Assembly (NCBI RefSeq): GCF_900113335.1
Contig: NZ_FOOX01000007.1
Location: 124,001 to 188,000, forward strand
DNA length: 64,000 bases
Source: Desulfotruncus arcticus DSM 17038
Lineage (GTDB): Bacteria; Bacillota; Desulfotomaculia; Desulfotomaculales; Desulfallaceae
Reading direction: 5' to 3'
Numbering within the stretch: the stretch's first letter is position 1; each line of letters starts with the position of its first letter. The notes below the pieces were generated by a model, which was not told where the DNA came from, did no database searches, and was given only the letters and a program-made list of their open reading frames with translations. Below, piece after piece: positions 16,473 through 25,605 of this stretch. A program made the translations under genes and the position numbers.

Positions 16473-16958
16473 TTGTTAAATATGAATGATTTTGAGAATA
16501 CCAACGTAAATGAAGTAGAAGAAAAGAATTATAAAAGCAAACAACTTGGTTGGCGGATATTTGCTTTTTCTGCTTTTTTATTGGCAATTATAGCTTTATT
16601 TGGCGCGTGGTACATCAATAATGAAAGAATGTTTTTATTAATAGATAATAGCAAGCTAAAGCTTGAGGTAAAAACTCTGCAAGAAGAAATTGCCACCCTC
16701 AAAACTTTAGATAATGATTCTATTCCAAACAACACTGAAGAAAACAGCCAACAAACCGATAGCAACCAAGCAGAAAACAAACAAACTGACAACACCTACA
16801 CGATGTATGAGGTAAAGCCCGGTGACTCCTTAACAACCATTTCATTATCGTTTTATGGCACGGAAATATACGCATCCCAAATAGCCGAGAAAAATGGAAT
16901 TACTTCTGAATCAATATTGCAACTGGGTCAAAAACTTAAAATACCTAAAAAACCATAG
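16473..16958 (+). CDS. membrane-anchored LysM domain protein
   Basis: 161 residues. A cytoplasmic acidic N-terminus, one membrane helix (IFAFSAFLLAIIALFGAWYI, residues about 29-48), a short coiled-coil-like stretch, a Gln/Asn/Thr-rich linker, and a C-terminal LysM domain (YEVKPGDSLTTISLSFYG ... LGQKLKIP). LysM binds peptidoglycan, so this is a wall-linked membrane protein. TTG at 16473 is 7 bases from a weak GATGG ribosome site; an ATG at 16482 is the alternative. No enzymatic domain is visible. Confidence 0.85.
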   Translation: MLNMNDFENTNVNEVEEKNYKSKQLGWRIFAFSAFLLAIIALFGAWYINNERMFLLIDNSKLKLEVKTLQEEIATLKTLDNDSIPNNTEENSQQTDSNQAENKQTDNTYTMYEVKPGDSLTTISLSFYGTEIYASQIAEKNGITSESILQLGQKLKIPKKP

Positions 16959-16990
16959 GAAGCAAAGCCAAACTTATTGGCAATAAACAG

Positions 16991-17024
16991 AGCGGTCTAC
17001 GGCATGCGCCGGAGACCGCTTTTT
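16991..17024 (+). terminator. terminator of the LysM gene
   Basis: AGCGGTCT (16991-16998) pairs with AGACCGCT (17013-17020), with a GGC/GCC stem inside the loop, followed by TTTT. Confidence 0.85.
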
Positions 17025-17128
17025 AGGCAGTTCGCTTTGGGGGTAGCTGTTTGGTTATAATGCAATAGAGAAAAGCCGTAATTATACTTTTAACGCCGGC
17101 TAGCAGTTTACATGGAGAGGGGCTAACT

Positions 17129-17992
17129 ATGAAAGATTTACTGCGTAACCGCTTGTTTAGAGAAAAAAAGAAACCCGGAATTCCACGTGGTGAACTTTGG
17201 GTTTCCGGTACCATATTAGAAGTATTAGGGCTTGAACAAACGCAGAATTCCATAGTTGCGCTCAGCAGTGATATTAATGCTGACATATGTTTTTTTAGCT
17301 ACACCAGTCAGGTTCAGCAGCTTTCGGTGGAGTCCGGGGAAATGGCATTTAACGTAAGCAGAGCACATGATTTAGGTCTGGTTTGCGGAGTTACGGTGGA
17401 TGGACCCTTTGAACGAACGGTTAAAGAGTATGGTTTTATGGAAACAATGAAACTATTTTATAATGAAAAATTACTAAATAAGCAATTTGAAAAGTACACA
17501 GCAGTAGCTGCTGCAGAACTGGCCGCAGCTGAAAAGGCAGGCGCCGATCTGCTGATTTTATGTGACGATATCGCTTATACCAGGGATTTATATTTTTCGC
17601 CCCAAAAATTTAAAAGTAATCTGGTGCCGTTATATCAAAGGCTGAGAGATTTAGTAAAAGAAACAACTATTGGTTTCCATTCTGACGGAAACGTTGAATC
17701 AATAATGGATGATATGATGGATCTGGGATATTCTGTGTTTTCCCTGGAACCAGAGGCTATGGATTTAGTCACTTTGAGCCGCACTCTTCCAGAAAACATA
17801 ACTTTAATGTCGGGTATTAAATCAGAGTGGTTAATGAATCCAAGTGATAATATTCATAAAAATAAAAAGGAAATACTGAATTACGTGGAAGACCTCTCTA
17901 AAGGTTGCGGTTTAATTTTATCTTCTCTATGCGGTCTTAGTAATGTTTCAAGTTTAAACAATTTAAAACTGCTATACAGTATGTTAAGTTAA
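17129..17992 (+). CDS. uroporphyrinogen decarboxylase-like (UroD/MtaA superfamily) protein
   Basis: 287 residues, shorter than true UroD (about 340-350). The fold signature HSDGNVESIMDDMMDLGYSVFSLEP and the segment AGADLLILCDDIAYTRDLYFSPQKFK are typical of the UroD superfamily, which includes corrinoid methyltransferases. The N-terminal arginine-rich substrate region of UroD (RQAGR) is absent, so porphyrin decarboxylation is unlikely; methyl transfer or another role is more likely. It is monocistronic with a GGAGAGGGG ribosome site. Confidence 0.8.
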   Translation: MKDLLRNRLFREKKKPGIPRGELWVSGTILEVLGLEQTQNSIVALSSDINADICFFSYTSQVQQLSVESGEMAFNVSRAHDLGLVCGVTVDGPFERTVKEYGFMETMKLFYNEKLLNKQFEKYTAVAAAELAAAEKAGADLLILCDDIAYTRDLYFSPQKFKSNLVPLYQRLRDLVKETTIGFHSDGNVESIMDDMMDLGYSVFSLEPEAMDLVTLSRTLPENITLMSGIKSEWLMNPSDNIHKNKKEILNYVEDLSKGCGLILSSLCGLSNVSSLNNLKLLYSMLS

Positions 17993-18056
17993 GTATTTAA
18001 AGCATCGTTAATTAACATAAAACTGAGTTGGATAGCCAAAAGGTGGAAACTGTGCT

Positions 18057-18660
18057 GTGAAGGATAAAATTGTTACCATAAGGAAACCGGCCCAAAATGA
18101 GCTAACCATAAAAAAGTCACGCTTTATTGCTTCAGTTCTTCCGGTTGGCAATGAACAAGAAGCTATGAGTTTTATTAAACAGGTTAGAAAAGAAAACAAT
18201 CAGGCCAACCATAATGTCTATGCATATTTAATTGATGAGCATACCCAACGATATAGTGATGACGGTGAACCTGGTGGTACAGCGGGAAGGCCGGTTTTGG
18301 ATTAAAGGGTTGTCCGGAATAGCTTTAGTGGTAACCAGATATTTTGGGGGCATATTGCTTGGAACAGGTGGATTGGCACGTGCGTATGCAGATGCCGCAG
18401 TGAGTGTTATGGAAGTTGCGGGTATTGTTGAGAGGCGCTTATATCAGGAGCTAAATATAAATTTGGATTATCACTGGTTGGGATTAATTAAACATGAGTT
18501 AGAGAATGGTGGTGGGCGGCAAATTAATATTAAGTATGAACAACAAGTAAATATACAAGTTTATTTACGTCCGGAAACCTTGGATGATATTGTAAAGTTG
18601 CTTACAGACAAGACTGCGGCGCAGATTGTGGCAGAGAAAGGAAAATCCATCTACTTATAG
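18057..18660 (+). pseudogene. yigZ: YigZ/IMPACT family gene interrupted by a frameshift
   Basis: The first part (18057-18305) carries the YigZ start (KSRFIASVLPV ... NHNVYAYLIDEHTQRYSDDGEPGGTAGRPVL) and then runs into TAA. The rest of the family sequence continues in the +1 frame (IKGLSGIALVVTRYFGGILLGTGGLARAYADA ... to 18660). Joined near 18297-18303 the two give about 200 residues, the normal length. A loss of two bases (or gain of one) around GTTTTGGATTAAA explains it; a sequencing error or recoding cannot be excluded. The starting codon GTG is taken from family alignment; ribosome site AAAGGTGG is rather far. Confidence 0.85.
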
Positions 18661-18688
18661 ATATAAATATAGTACTAAATAGGCTGTA

Positions 18689-18735
18689 AAAATACCCTCC
18701 CCGGGGGGAAGGTCCCGGCGTGGAGGGTATTTTGT
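18689..18735. terminator. bidirectional terminator between the yigZ and RlmL-type genes
   Basis: AAAATACCCTCC (18689-18700) and GGAGGGTATTTT (18722-18733) enclose a GC-rich loop with a small inner stem. T-runs on both strands. Confidence 0.88.
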
Positions 18736-18782
18736 CTTTGGTTACTGCATCGGCGGTTGAGAGCCCTGGTTTTGCTGCTGAA

Positions 18783-19949
18783 TTATTCCCTGTCTGCCCT
18801 TGGCTCCCCATCCCTTCTTTTTGGAGGTCTTGGACCAAAGTATTGATAATAATCAACTTTAATATCACCGTTATAGAGTTTTCTTTTTTTAGTGGCCGGC
18901 TTGCCAAATAGGTTTTCGAATCTTGGATTGGAGCTCAAAATATAAAATGACCATGTATCTAATTTACTGAAGGCTTTGCCCATTTCCTGATACATTTTTT
19001 CAATTGCTCTTAATTCTCCCAGCCTTTCACCGTAAGGCGGGTTGCATATAATTTTACCGTATTTTTTCTTGGAACTGATTTCCGTAAAAGACATCCTTTG
19101 CAAATGGATATGTTCACCGACTTCTGCTTCCAGAGCATTATTTCGGGCGATTTTAACAACTTCATCATCTATATCGGTGCCCATGATCTCCAGGGGTTGA
19201 TCATAATTGGCCAGGTCATGGGTTTCTTTGCGCGCCTGCCGCCATAGCTCCCTTGGTATGCTTGGCCATTTTTCCGAAACAAATTCACGATTCATTCCCG
19301 GTGCAATGTTTTGACCTATTAGTGCAGCCTCAATAGGAATTGTTCCTGAACCACAGAAAGGGTCCAGTAAGGTAGTGTCCGGGTGCCAGCGAGCTAGCAA
19401 TATCATCGCTGCGGCAAGCGTTTCCTTTATCGGCGCCTTGCTGGCAAGGCGCCGGTATCCTCTTTTATGCAGGCCCGGCCCCGTGGTGTCAATGGTTAAT
19501 GTTGCCATATCTTTCAGCAAGGCAACTTCTATTTTAAAAACCGGACCCTGCTCTTCAAACCACTGCTGGTTATATTTGTTTTTCATGCTTTCCACTACGG
19601 CTTTTTTAACAATGGCCTGGCAATCTGATACGCTGAAAAGTGTAGACTTGATGGATTTTCCTTCAACGGGAAAATTGGCGTTAGCCGGGATAAGCTCCGG
19701 CCACGGGAGCGCCTTGGTTTTTTCAAACAGCTCGTCAAAAGTAGTTGCTTTGAATTCACCAACTTTTAGGCGCACTCTATCTGCTGTGCGCAGCCAGAGA
19801 TTGGCCCTGCAAATGGCGCTTAAATCAGCGGTAAAAGTAACTTTACCGTTCTCAACCAAAACATTCTGGTAACCTAGATCTTTAACCTCCTGCGCTACTA
19901 TTGCTTCCAGTCCAAAAGTAGCTGTTGCAATTAATTCAACACCGGACAT
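18783..19949 (-). CDS. rlmL: THUMP-domain 23S rRNA guanine-N2 methyltransferase, RlmL/YpsC type
   Basis: 388 residues. N-terminal THUMP RNA-binding region, then a Rossmann methyltransferase: LLDPFCGSGTIPIEAALIG (SAM motif I), MGTDIDDEVVKIARNNA (motif II) and ICNPPYGERLG, the N-P-P-Y catalytic motif of N2-guanine methylation. Length and layout match the Firmicute YpsC group, which corresponds to the first half of E. coli RlmKL. The C-terminus is rich in Arg and Pro. The target base in this organism is inferred from the family. Confidence 0.9.
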   Translation of the reverse strand: MSGVELIATATFGLEAIVAQEVKDLGYQNVLVENGKVTFTADLSAICRANLWLRTADRVRLKVGEFKATTFDELFEKTKALPWPELIPANANFPVEGKSIKSTLFSVSDCQAIVKKAVVESMKNKYNQQWFEEQGPVFKIEVALLKDMATLTIDTTGPGLHKRGYRRLASKAPIKETLAAAMILLARWHPDTTLLDPFCGSGTIPIEAALIGQNIAPGMNREFVSEKWPSIPRELWRQARKETHDLANYDQPLEIMGTDIDDEVVKIARNNALEAEVGEHIHLQRMSFTEISSKKKYGKIICNPPYGERLGELRAIEKMYQEMGKAFSKLDTWSFYILSSNPRFENLFGKPATKKRKLYNGDIKVDYYQYFGPRPPKRRDGEPRADRE

Positions 19950-20075
19950 ATATTGTTCACCTGCTCTGACTCCTTTTTGTTCAAATAATTCTATGACTGA
20001 TTTAGCGCGGCCTTCCTTATAACAATTATAAATATAGCCGCATAAAATTAAACCTATTCTTATTAAACTCTGTTT

Positions 20076-20771
20076 TTATTTACGGCACAATAATTCTAAT
20101 TCTTTAATACCTCCATTGAATTCATTTAAATCAACGTTGCTGTTAATTCCATTAACCTTGCCTTTATCTGTGAATTGAAAAAACAGCCATGATTTCCATG
20201 GCAGGGAAAATAGCTGCTGCTTTAAGTCGTAATGGGCCAGCCAGAGCGGTATTGCATTTAATCTTTGGTCTAAAAAATCTCTGATGAAGTGGGTGTAGGA
20301 ATAGATAACCGGTTGTTTTCGGGTTTCTTGTTTTACAATATCTACCCAGGCTTCTACTATCTCTGTAATCTGCTCTTTCTTTAACCCCTGGTTTTTTTCA
20401 ATGTCAAGCACAGGCGGTAAATCGAGCTCGTCAATGCCACCGTGTTTCCGGATAACGTTGTTAAAATGCATGGCTTCGTCTTGAGCGTCTTTTAAACTGC
20501 TCGGAGTGCAAAAATGATAAGCCCCTACAATAAGGCCTGCTTTTTTGGCTTCCTGTAAATTTATTGAGAATTTGGGGTCGATATAATCTACACCTTCCGT
20601 GGACTTAATATAAACAAAAGAAATACCGTCATTTTTAACCAGGTCCCATTTAATATCACCCTGCCAGTGTGATACATCTATTCCTTTCAGATTATTGGGG
20701 TTACCCAACTGCACTGGATCAACTCCCTTACTATTGGTTATGATCATATTCTTACATTTCAGATATGGCAA
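20076..20771 (-). CDS. glycoside hydrolase family 25 lysozyme
   Basis: 231 residues covering a full GH25 barrel that cleaves the MurNAc-GlcNAc bond of peptidoglycan. Catalytic acidic residues are visible in GIDVSHWQGDI, IKSTEGVDYIDP and PPVLDIEKN; GAYHFCTP is also typical. No signal peptide is evident, so it may act intracellularly, be released by lysis, or the start may be misplaced. It has no wall-binding repeats. Monocistronic. Confidence 0.9.
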   Translation of the reverse strand: MPYLKCKNMIITNSKGVDPVQLGNPNNLKGIDVSHWQGDIKWDLVKNDGISFVYIKSTEGVDYIDPKFSINLQEAKKAGLIVGAYHFCTPSSLKDAQDEAMHFNNVIRKHGGIDELDLPPVLDIEKNQGLKKEQITEIVEAWVDIVKQETRKQPVIYSYTHFIRDFLDQRLNAIPLWLAHYDLKQQLFSLPWKSWLFFQFTDKGKVNGINSNVDLNEFNGGIKELELLCRK

Positions 20772-21047
20772 GACATCATTCCGCTAAACTGCTCCGGCTG
20801 ATTATGAAAAAGTATGCCGGGAGCTACCGGACCATAACCATAAATATAGCAACTGTACCAACAATATTGGCCACGCTCAAATATTTTTATTTTCCGATAG
20901 GATAAGTGATAATTCTCAACATATTTCGCAAGGATTTAACAAATTTTAAGAGTAGATAATAATTATCATAAAGGAAATTTATTCATTATGTCGAAAATTC
21001 ATTAAATTAATTTATGAAATTAGTTTATGTTTTTGGGAGGGTGCAGG
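20772..21047. other. 276-base AT-rich divergent intergenic region
   Basis: Contains start signals for the lysozyme gene (leftward) and the ferredoxin-hydrogenase fusion gene (rightward). The region 20930-21010 is very AT-rich; no clear -35/-10 pair or hairpin was found. Confidence 0.4.
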
Positions 21048-22898
21048 GTGGATAGGACAAAAGGGGTAATGTATACAGTTGAAGATAGATGCGTCGGGTG
21101 TAACAAATGTATTCTGGAGTGCCCGGTTGAGTTCACTAATATTGCTTACCTTAAAGACGGTCAAAACAAAATAAAAGTTGATTCCGAACGATGCATCAAT
21201 TGCGGCCATTGTATAGAGATTTGCGACCATGAAGCCAGGGATTACTATGACGATACCGAAGCTTTTTTTAAGGACTTAAAAAGTGGTCAAAAGATATCCG
21301 TCATTGCCGCGCCGGCAATAAGGTTCAATTTTAGTAATTACCAAAAGCTATTTGGCCTTTTAAAAAAGCTGGGTATCAATATGATTTATGATGTTTCATT
21401 TGGGGCGGATATTACCACCTGGGCGTATTTAAAAGTCATTAAGGAGAAGGGCTTGCGTTCTGTGGTTGCTCAACCTTGTCCACCCATCGTTAATTATGCG
21501 CAGAAAATAAATACAAGCTTGTTAAATTTTCTGGCGCCTATACATAGCCCGATGATGTGTTCGGCAGTATACATAAGAAAGTATTTAAAGATAAGCGATA
21601 AATTGGCTTTTTTGTCTCCCTGTATCGCCAAAATAAATGAAATTAGCGATAAAAACACAGCTGGTATTATCAGTTATAACATAACATATAAAAAATTGAA
21701 AAAATATTTGCAGCAAAATGGTTATGATCTGGATAAATGCGAAGAAAAGGATTTTGACGATAGCTGCGGCCTGGGCCTGGTTTACAGCAGGCCGGGGGGA
21801 TTAAGGGAGAACGTGGGATACCATGTTGATAATGCCTGGGTTAAGCAAGTGGAAGGGGTTACCCATGCTTATCGCTATCTTGATGAATATAGCAACAGGG
21901 GAAATAGCGGCAAAAGCGTTCCGTTAATAGTAGACGTTTTAAACTGTATCAACGGATGTAACCTTGGCACAGGTACTGAAAGAGATATTTCCACAGATGA
22001 TATTGATTATAAAATGAACGCATTGAAGCGGCAAAAGATATCTGAAAAATCCAAGAAAAGAATAACAGGACGTAAATCCTATGTGTTATTTGAAAAATTC
22101 AACAAAGAACTTAATTTAAGTGATTTTATCAGGAAATACGAGGACAAATCAGCCTCTATCAGGAGTAAGGAGCCTAATTCCGCGGATTTAAATCGAATTT
22201 TTTTAGAACTGTACAAGGAAACTGATGCTTCCAGAAATATCAACTGCTTTTCATGTGGATACGGCAGCTGCAAAGAATTTGCCAAAGCTATATTTAATCA
22301 AGTCAACCATTTGCATAATTGCATTTATTATAACCGCACCGGCATGGCAATGATGGCTAATGAAAAATCCCTGAGAGAAACTTTAAAGCAAAAAGTAGCT
22401 GAAATAATAAATTCCATGAGCCAGCTGGCGACTGCTAATGAGGACAATGTACGCGGGGCGAATAATGTAGAACAGCAAACCGATTCCGTGCTGGAAATGG
22501 CGGACATTCTGAAACAAACAATTGATGAGGTAAAAGACAAACTGCTGGGAATTGCCCATATTTCTCAAGATATAATTGGAATTGCAGAACAAACCAATCT
22601 GCTGGCATTAAACGCATCGATAGAAGCGGCCCGGGCCGGTGATCAAGGGCGGGGGTTTGCGGTGGTAGCCGAAGAAGTGAGAAAGTTATCAGATAACACC
22701 AAGCACACTGTTGATTCTGTCCGGTCCAACGAGCAGCTGGCAATCACAAATATTGAAAAGATTATTATCATGGCTGATGAACTTGATTCCAAAGTCAGGG
22801 TGGTTAATGAAGAAATCGGTAAGATTGTGGATAACGCTGAAAAGTGGTCGTTCAGAGAACAAGAGATTGTAAACTTGGCCCAATCTCTGCTGGAGTAA
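21048..22898 (+). CDS. ferredoxin / [FeFe]-hydrogenase-like / methyl-accepting chemotaxis fusion protein
   Basis: 616 residues. Residues 1-70: two 4Fe-4S ferredoxin motifs ([24 protein letters not shown]). Residues 80-340: the C-terminal domain of iron hydrogenases, with Cys motifs [19 protein letters not shown] and [12 protein letters not shown] in place of the catalytic TSCCPxW, MPCxxK and MxCxxGCxxGGG. Around residue 400 another Fe-S motif [16 protein letters not shown]. Residues 430-610: a methyl-accepting signalling domain with the conserved hairpin [37 protein letters not shown]. No membrane segment. Known as a sensory hydrogenase-like class; a cytoplasmic redox or hydrogen sensor is the likely role. 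GTG start after GGGAGG. Confidence 0.9.
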   Translation: MDRTKGVMYTVEDRCVGCNKCILECPVEFTNIAYLKDGQNKIKVDSERCINCGHCIEICDHEARDYYDDTEAFFKDLKSGQKISVIAAPAIRFNFSNYQKLFGLLKKLGINMIYDVSFGADITTWAYLKVIKEKGLRSVVAQPCPPIVNYAQKINTSLLNFLAPIHSPMMCSAVYIRKYLKISDKLAFLSPCIAKINEISDKNTAGIISYNITYKKLKKYLQQNGYDLDKCEEKDFDDSCGLGLVYSRPGGLRENVGYHVDNAWVKQVEGVTHAYRYLDEYSNRGNSGKSVPLIVDVLNCINGCNLGTGTERDISTDDIDYKMNALKRQKISEKSKKRITGRKSYVLFEKFNKELNLSDFIRKYEDKSASIRSKEPNSADLNRIFLELYKETDASRNINCFSCGYGSCKEFAKAIFNQVNHLHNCIYYNRTGMAMMANEKSLRETLKQKVAEIINSMSQLATANEDNVRGANNVEQQTDSVLEMADILKQTIDEVKDKLLGIAHISQDIIGIAEQTNLLALNASIEAARAGDQGRGFAVVAEEVRKLSDNTKHTVDSVRSNEQLAITNIEKIIIMADELDSKVRVVNEEIGKIVDNAEKWSFREQEIVNLAQSLLE

Positions 22899-22921
22899 AC
22901 GGTCAAAAAAACTGTCTGTAC

Positions 22922-23674
22922 CTAAACGAATTTCCACGGGCAAATTAGATGTTCAATATAATCGAGGATAAAATAAATTACCAGGCCAAGCAGCCCCATG
23001 GCAATAATGCCGGCAAACATCTCATTATAGGCGAATCTGGACCATGCATCCAGCAAATAATACCCCAGTCCTTCCTGGCTGGATATGGTTTCGGAAAAAA
23101 ACAAAATAGCAATGGCCGTACCCGATGCAACTCGTAAAGACGTAAGCATCTCCGGCAGCACGGCGGGCCAGACAACATGTTTGTATATGTCTAAACGAAC
23201 CGCCCCCAACGATTTTACCGAATTGATCAGCGCCGCGTTGATGTTGCGGGAAGCATCCCTGATAGGAACCAGTATCTGAAAAAATACCACCAGCGTAATC
23301 AAAGTTATTTTGGATACATCTCCGTAACTTAACAAAGTGGCAAGTACCGGGAGAAAGACGATTTTAGGGATGGGATAAACCAGGTAAATAATCGGTGCTA
23401 TAAAACGGTCCAGACTTTGTTCCCTGCCCAAAAGCATACCAATTGGCAAAGCCAGCACCAGTGACAGGGCAATACTGATGAACACGCGGTAGCTGCTGAT
23501 TAAAAAATGCTGCCAGAGCCCCCGGGGGACTTCTTGAAGGAAAGTATTCAAAGCCGGTATGGGGCCCGGCAGGGCGGGGTTGTTGACGGCAAGGGCCAGC
23601 AATTCCCACCCGGCAAGTAAAGCAGCTATGGAACAAATTGTGCTTAAATATTTACGGTAGTTATTTTCTTCCAA
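22922..23674 (-). CDS. ABC transporter permease, SsuC/TauC-like
   Basis: 250 residues, about six membrane helices, with the EAA-like loop INSVKSLGAVRLDIYKHVVWPAVLPEMLTSLRVASGTA that contacts the ATPase. Family of nitrate/sulfonate/taurine or thiamine-precursor importers. TTG at 23674 is the start: AGGTG stands five bases ahead, whereas the longer open reading runs back through a repeat element (GVRIQETGVRI is translated repeat), so that stretch is not coding. Last gene of a three-gene leftward operon. Confidence 0.85.
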   Translation of the reverse strand: MEENNYRKYLSTICSIAALLAGWELLALAVNNPALPGPIPALNTFLQEVPRGLWQHFLISSYRVFISIALSLVLALPIGMLLGREQSLDRFIAPIIYLVYPIPKIVFLPVLATLLSYGDVSKITLITLVVFFQILVPIRDASRNINAALINSVKSLGAVRLDIYKHVVWPAVLPEMLTSLRVASGTAIAILFFSETISSQEGLGYYLLDAWSRFAYNEMFAGIIAMGLLGLVIYFILDYIEHLICPWKFV

Positions 23675-23696
23675 TTTAACACCTGCAAAATTAGTA

Positions 23697-23776
23697 TTCA
23701 GGAGACAGGAGTCAGAAAGGAATGCCCAGGGCCGTTTTTTTATTCGGACTCCTGTCTCCTGAATTCTGACTCCTGA
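23697..23776. repeat. family 1 repeat: inverted GGAGACAGGAGTC pair
   Basis: TTCAGGAGACAGGAGTC (23697-23713) and its exact complement (23747-23763) enclose 33 bases; a further TCTGACTCCTG follows. Lies between the ATPase and permease genes and would fold in the mRNA. Confidence 0.85.
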
Positions 23777-23777
23777 T

Positions 23778-24545
23778 TTACCGGGACAGTTTGCTGCGAA
23801 GCATTGTTGATAGTTTATGGAATTCCGGTGTATTACGGTAATCGGCATTGCCTACTCCCGGGTTGCTTACGACTTCCAGAAGCCGGCCTGGACTACCGGA
23901 TAATACGATGATCTGTTGTCCTAAATAAATTGCTTCTTCTATGCTGTGGGTCACCATGACAATGGTGATTCTTTTGTTTTTCCAGATATGCAGCAGCTGT
24001 TCCTGCAGTGTTTCACGGGTAAGGGCATCGAGAGAAGAAAAAGGCTCATCCATCAACAGCAGGTCCGGCTCCTGGGCCAGCGCCCGGGCTATGCCTACCC
24101 GCTGCCGCTGGCCGCCGCTCAACTGGGAGGGATAGCGGTTGCGCAGTTCCCACAAGCCCACCTCCTGCAGTATCCTCTTGACCCTGTCCAGTCTTGGCTC
24201 ACGCTTGATACCCCTGATTTCAAGCCCCAGGCCTACGTTTTCCGCTACCTTTTTCCACGGCAGCAGTCCGTAATCCTGCAATATTAGAGCCGTTGACAGG
24301 CGGGGAGCAGTTAGTGTCTCCCCGTCCACCATTACGCTGCCGCCGCTTGGCCGCATTAAGCCCGATAGTACATACAAAAGTGATGACTTGCCGCAGCCCG
24401 AAGGTCCGATCAAGGCGCAGGTCGAACCGCGGGGAATGGCAAAACTTACTTCTTTTAGGGCCGGGACTTCCTTTTTATGCTGGAAATAGCTCACCGAGAG
24501 CCCCTGAACAATAACCTGGTTATCAGCACTGTTTAAACTGTTCAT
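23778..24545 (-). CDS. ABC transporter ATP-binding protein, SsuB/TauB-like
   Basis: 255 residues. Walker A GPSGCGKSS near residue 43, Q-loop LILQDYGLLPW, signature LSGGQRQRVGIARAL, Walker B LLLMDEPFSSLD, H-loop VTHS. Length and the DYGLLPW segment match nitrate/sulfonate/taurine type importers. Its start overlaps the stop of the binding-protein gene by 4 bases, and the repeat element separates it from the permease gene. Confidence 0.92.
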   Translation of the reverse strand: MNSLNSADNQVIVQGLSVSYFQHKKEVPALKEVSFAIPRGSTCALIGPSGCGKSSLLYVLSGLMRPSGGSVMVDGETLTAPRLSTALILQDYGLLPWKKVAENVGLGLEIRGIKREPRLDRVKRILQEVGLWELRNRYPSQLSGGQRQRVGIARALAQEPDLLLMDEPFSSLDALTRETLQEQLLHIWKNKRITIVMVTHSIEEAIYLGQQIIVLSGSPGRLLEVVSNPGVGNADYRNTPEFHKLSTMLRSKLSR

Positions 24546-25516
24546 TTTTTAATGATACGCTCGTCCACCAGATCACCGTATTGAAAATCTTTTTGCAACA
24601 GCCCGTGGTCTTTCATCCAGCTGATTGTTTGTTCCACTCCCGCCTGATCAGGGGCCTGGGGCTCGGAAAAGTGCAGCTGTAAAGGGTGTTCCTGGCTGGA
24701 CATTACTTCACCGGGAATCCTGGCTTTTTCCGCAATCAATTGTTCGTATTTTTCAGGATCGGCGGACAGGTCCTTAACTGCCCTGTCATAAGCCTGCATT
24801 AATTTTTTTACCCCTTCAATGTTCTGATCCAAAGTTTCCTGACGGACTATAACTACAGTTTGGGCAACGATGTTCTTGGAATTGTCGACAATTAAATGGG
24901 CACCTTTAATCTCAGCCAGTGTGGCAAAAGGGTCGGGCAGGGTTGCCGCTTTAACGCTGCCATTCAGCAAGGCCTCAAACCTGATGGGCAGCTTGACCAT
25001 GTTGGTTGTTTTAATCTCATCCTGTTTCAGGCCTTCGGCGGTAAGCAGGTTGTCCGTTATATATTCATTGATAGTATTAAGAGAAAGAGCTATAGGCACG
25101 TTGGCCAGCTGTTCGGATTTGGTAATGCCGGAATCTGGTGCGGAGAGAATGGCAAACCTGTTTTCCCCCGGTGCCGCGCCCTGTCCGACTGAAACTGCTT
25201 TCACTGCGGTGCCGGAATTATTCATGGCTGCCACTGCCAGCAGATCTCCGATGCCGGCGTCTATTTGCCCGGCTGCGAAAGCGCTGTCTCTTTCAATGGC
25301 GCTGGGGAAAGGCACCAGTTCCACCTGGATGCCTTCATCTTTAAAATAACCCTGCTGTTCGGCAACCCAGAACGGTGAATTATCCGTAATGGGCATCATC
25401 CCCACCTTGACGGGGGCAATTTCGGGGGCGGCCTTGGGTGAACTGCAGCCGGTTAAGGTTAAGAACAGCCCCAGCGCAATTAAACATAAACATGTATTTT
25501 TTCGGCTTAAAGACAA
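24542..25516 (-). CDS. ABC transporter substrate-binding lipoprotein, SsuA/NMT1-like
   Basis: 324 residues with a lipoprotein signal: LFLTLTGC near residue 24 is the lipobox. Mature part VKVGMMPITDNSPFWVAEQQGYFKDEGIQVELVPFPSAIERDSAFAAGQIDAGIGD is the NMT1/TauA-type periplasmic-binding fold. First gene of the leftward operon. Substrate (sulfonate, nitrate, thiamine precursor or other) cannot be deduced; no sulfonate monooxygenase or thiamine gene lies nearby. Confidence 0.9.
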   Translation of the reverse strand: MSLSRKNTCLCLIALGLFLTLTGCSSPKAAPEIAPVKVGMMPITDNSPFWVAEQQGYFKDEGIQVELVPFPSAIERDSAFAAGQIDAGIGDLLAVAAMNNSGTAVKAVSVGQGAAPGENRFAILSAPDSGITKSEQLANVPIALSLNTINEYITDNLLTAEGLKQDEIKTTNMVKLPIRFEALLNGSVKAATLPDPFATLAEIKGAHLIVDNSKNIVAQTVVIVRQETLDQNIEGVKKLMQAYDRAVKDLSADPEKYEQLIAEKARIPGEVMSSQEHPLQLHFSEPQAPDQAGVEQTISWMKDHGLLQKDFQYGDLVDERIIKK

Positions 25517-25605
25517 TTACTAATCCCTCCATATGCTTCATTCTTTATTTTCTTTCAATTTATTCTACTTTTGACGTGTTAAATCCTTGTACTTATTAAC
25601 CGGTT

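Noticed and set aside
23675..23848. Longer N-terminus of the ABC permease
   Set aside because: It translates a dispersed repeat (GVRIQETGVRI) and has no ribosome site; TTG 23674 fits the family length.
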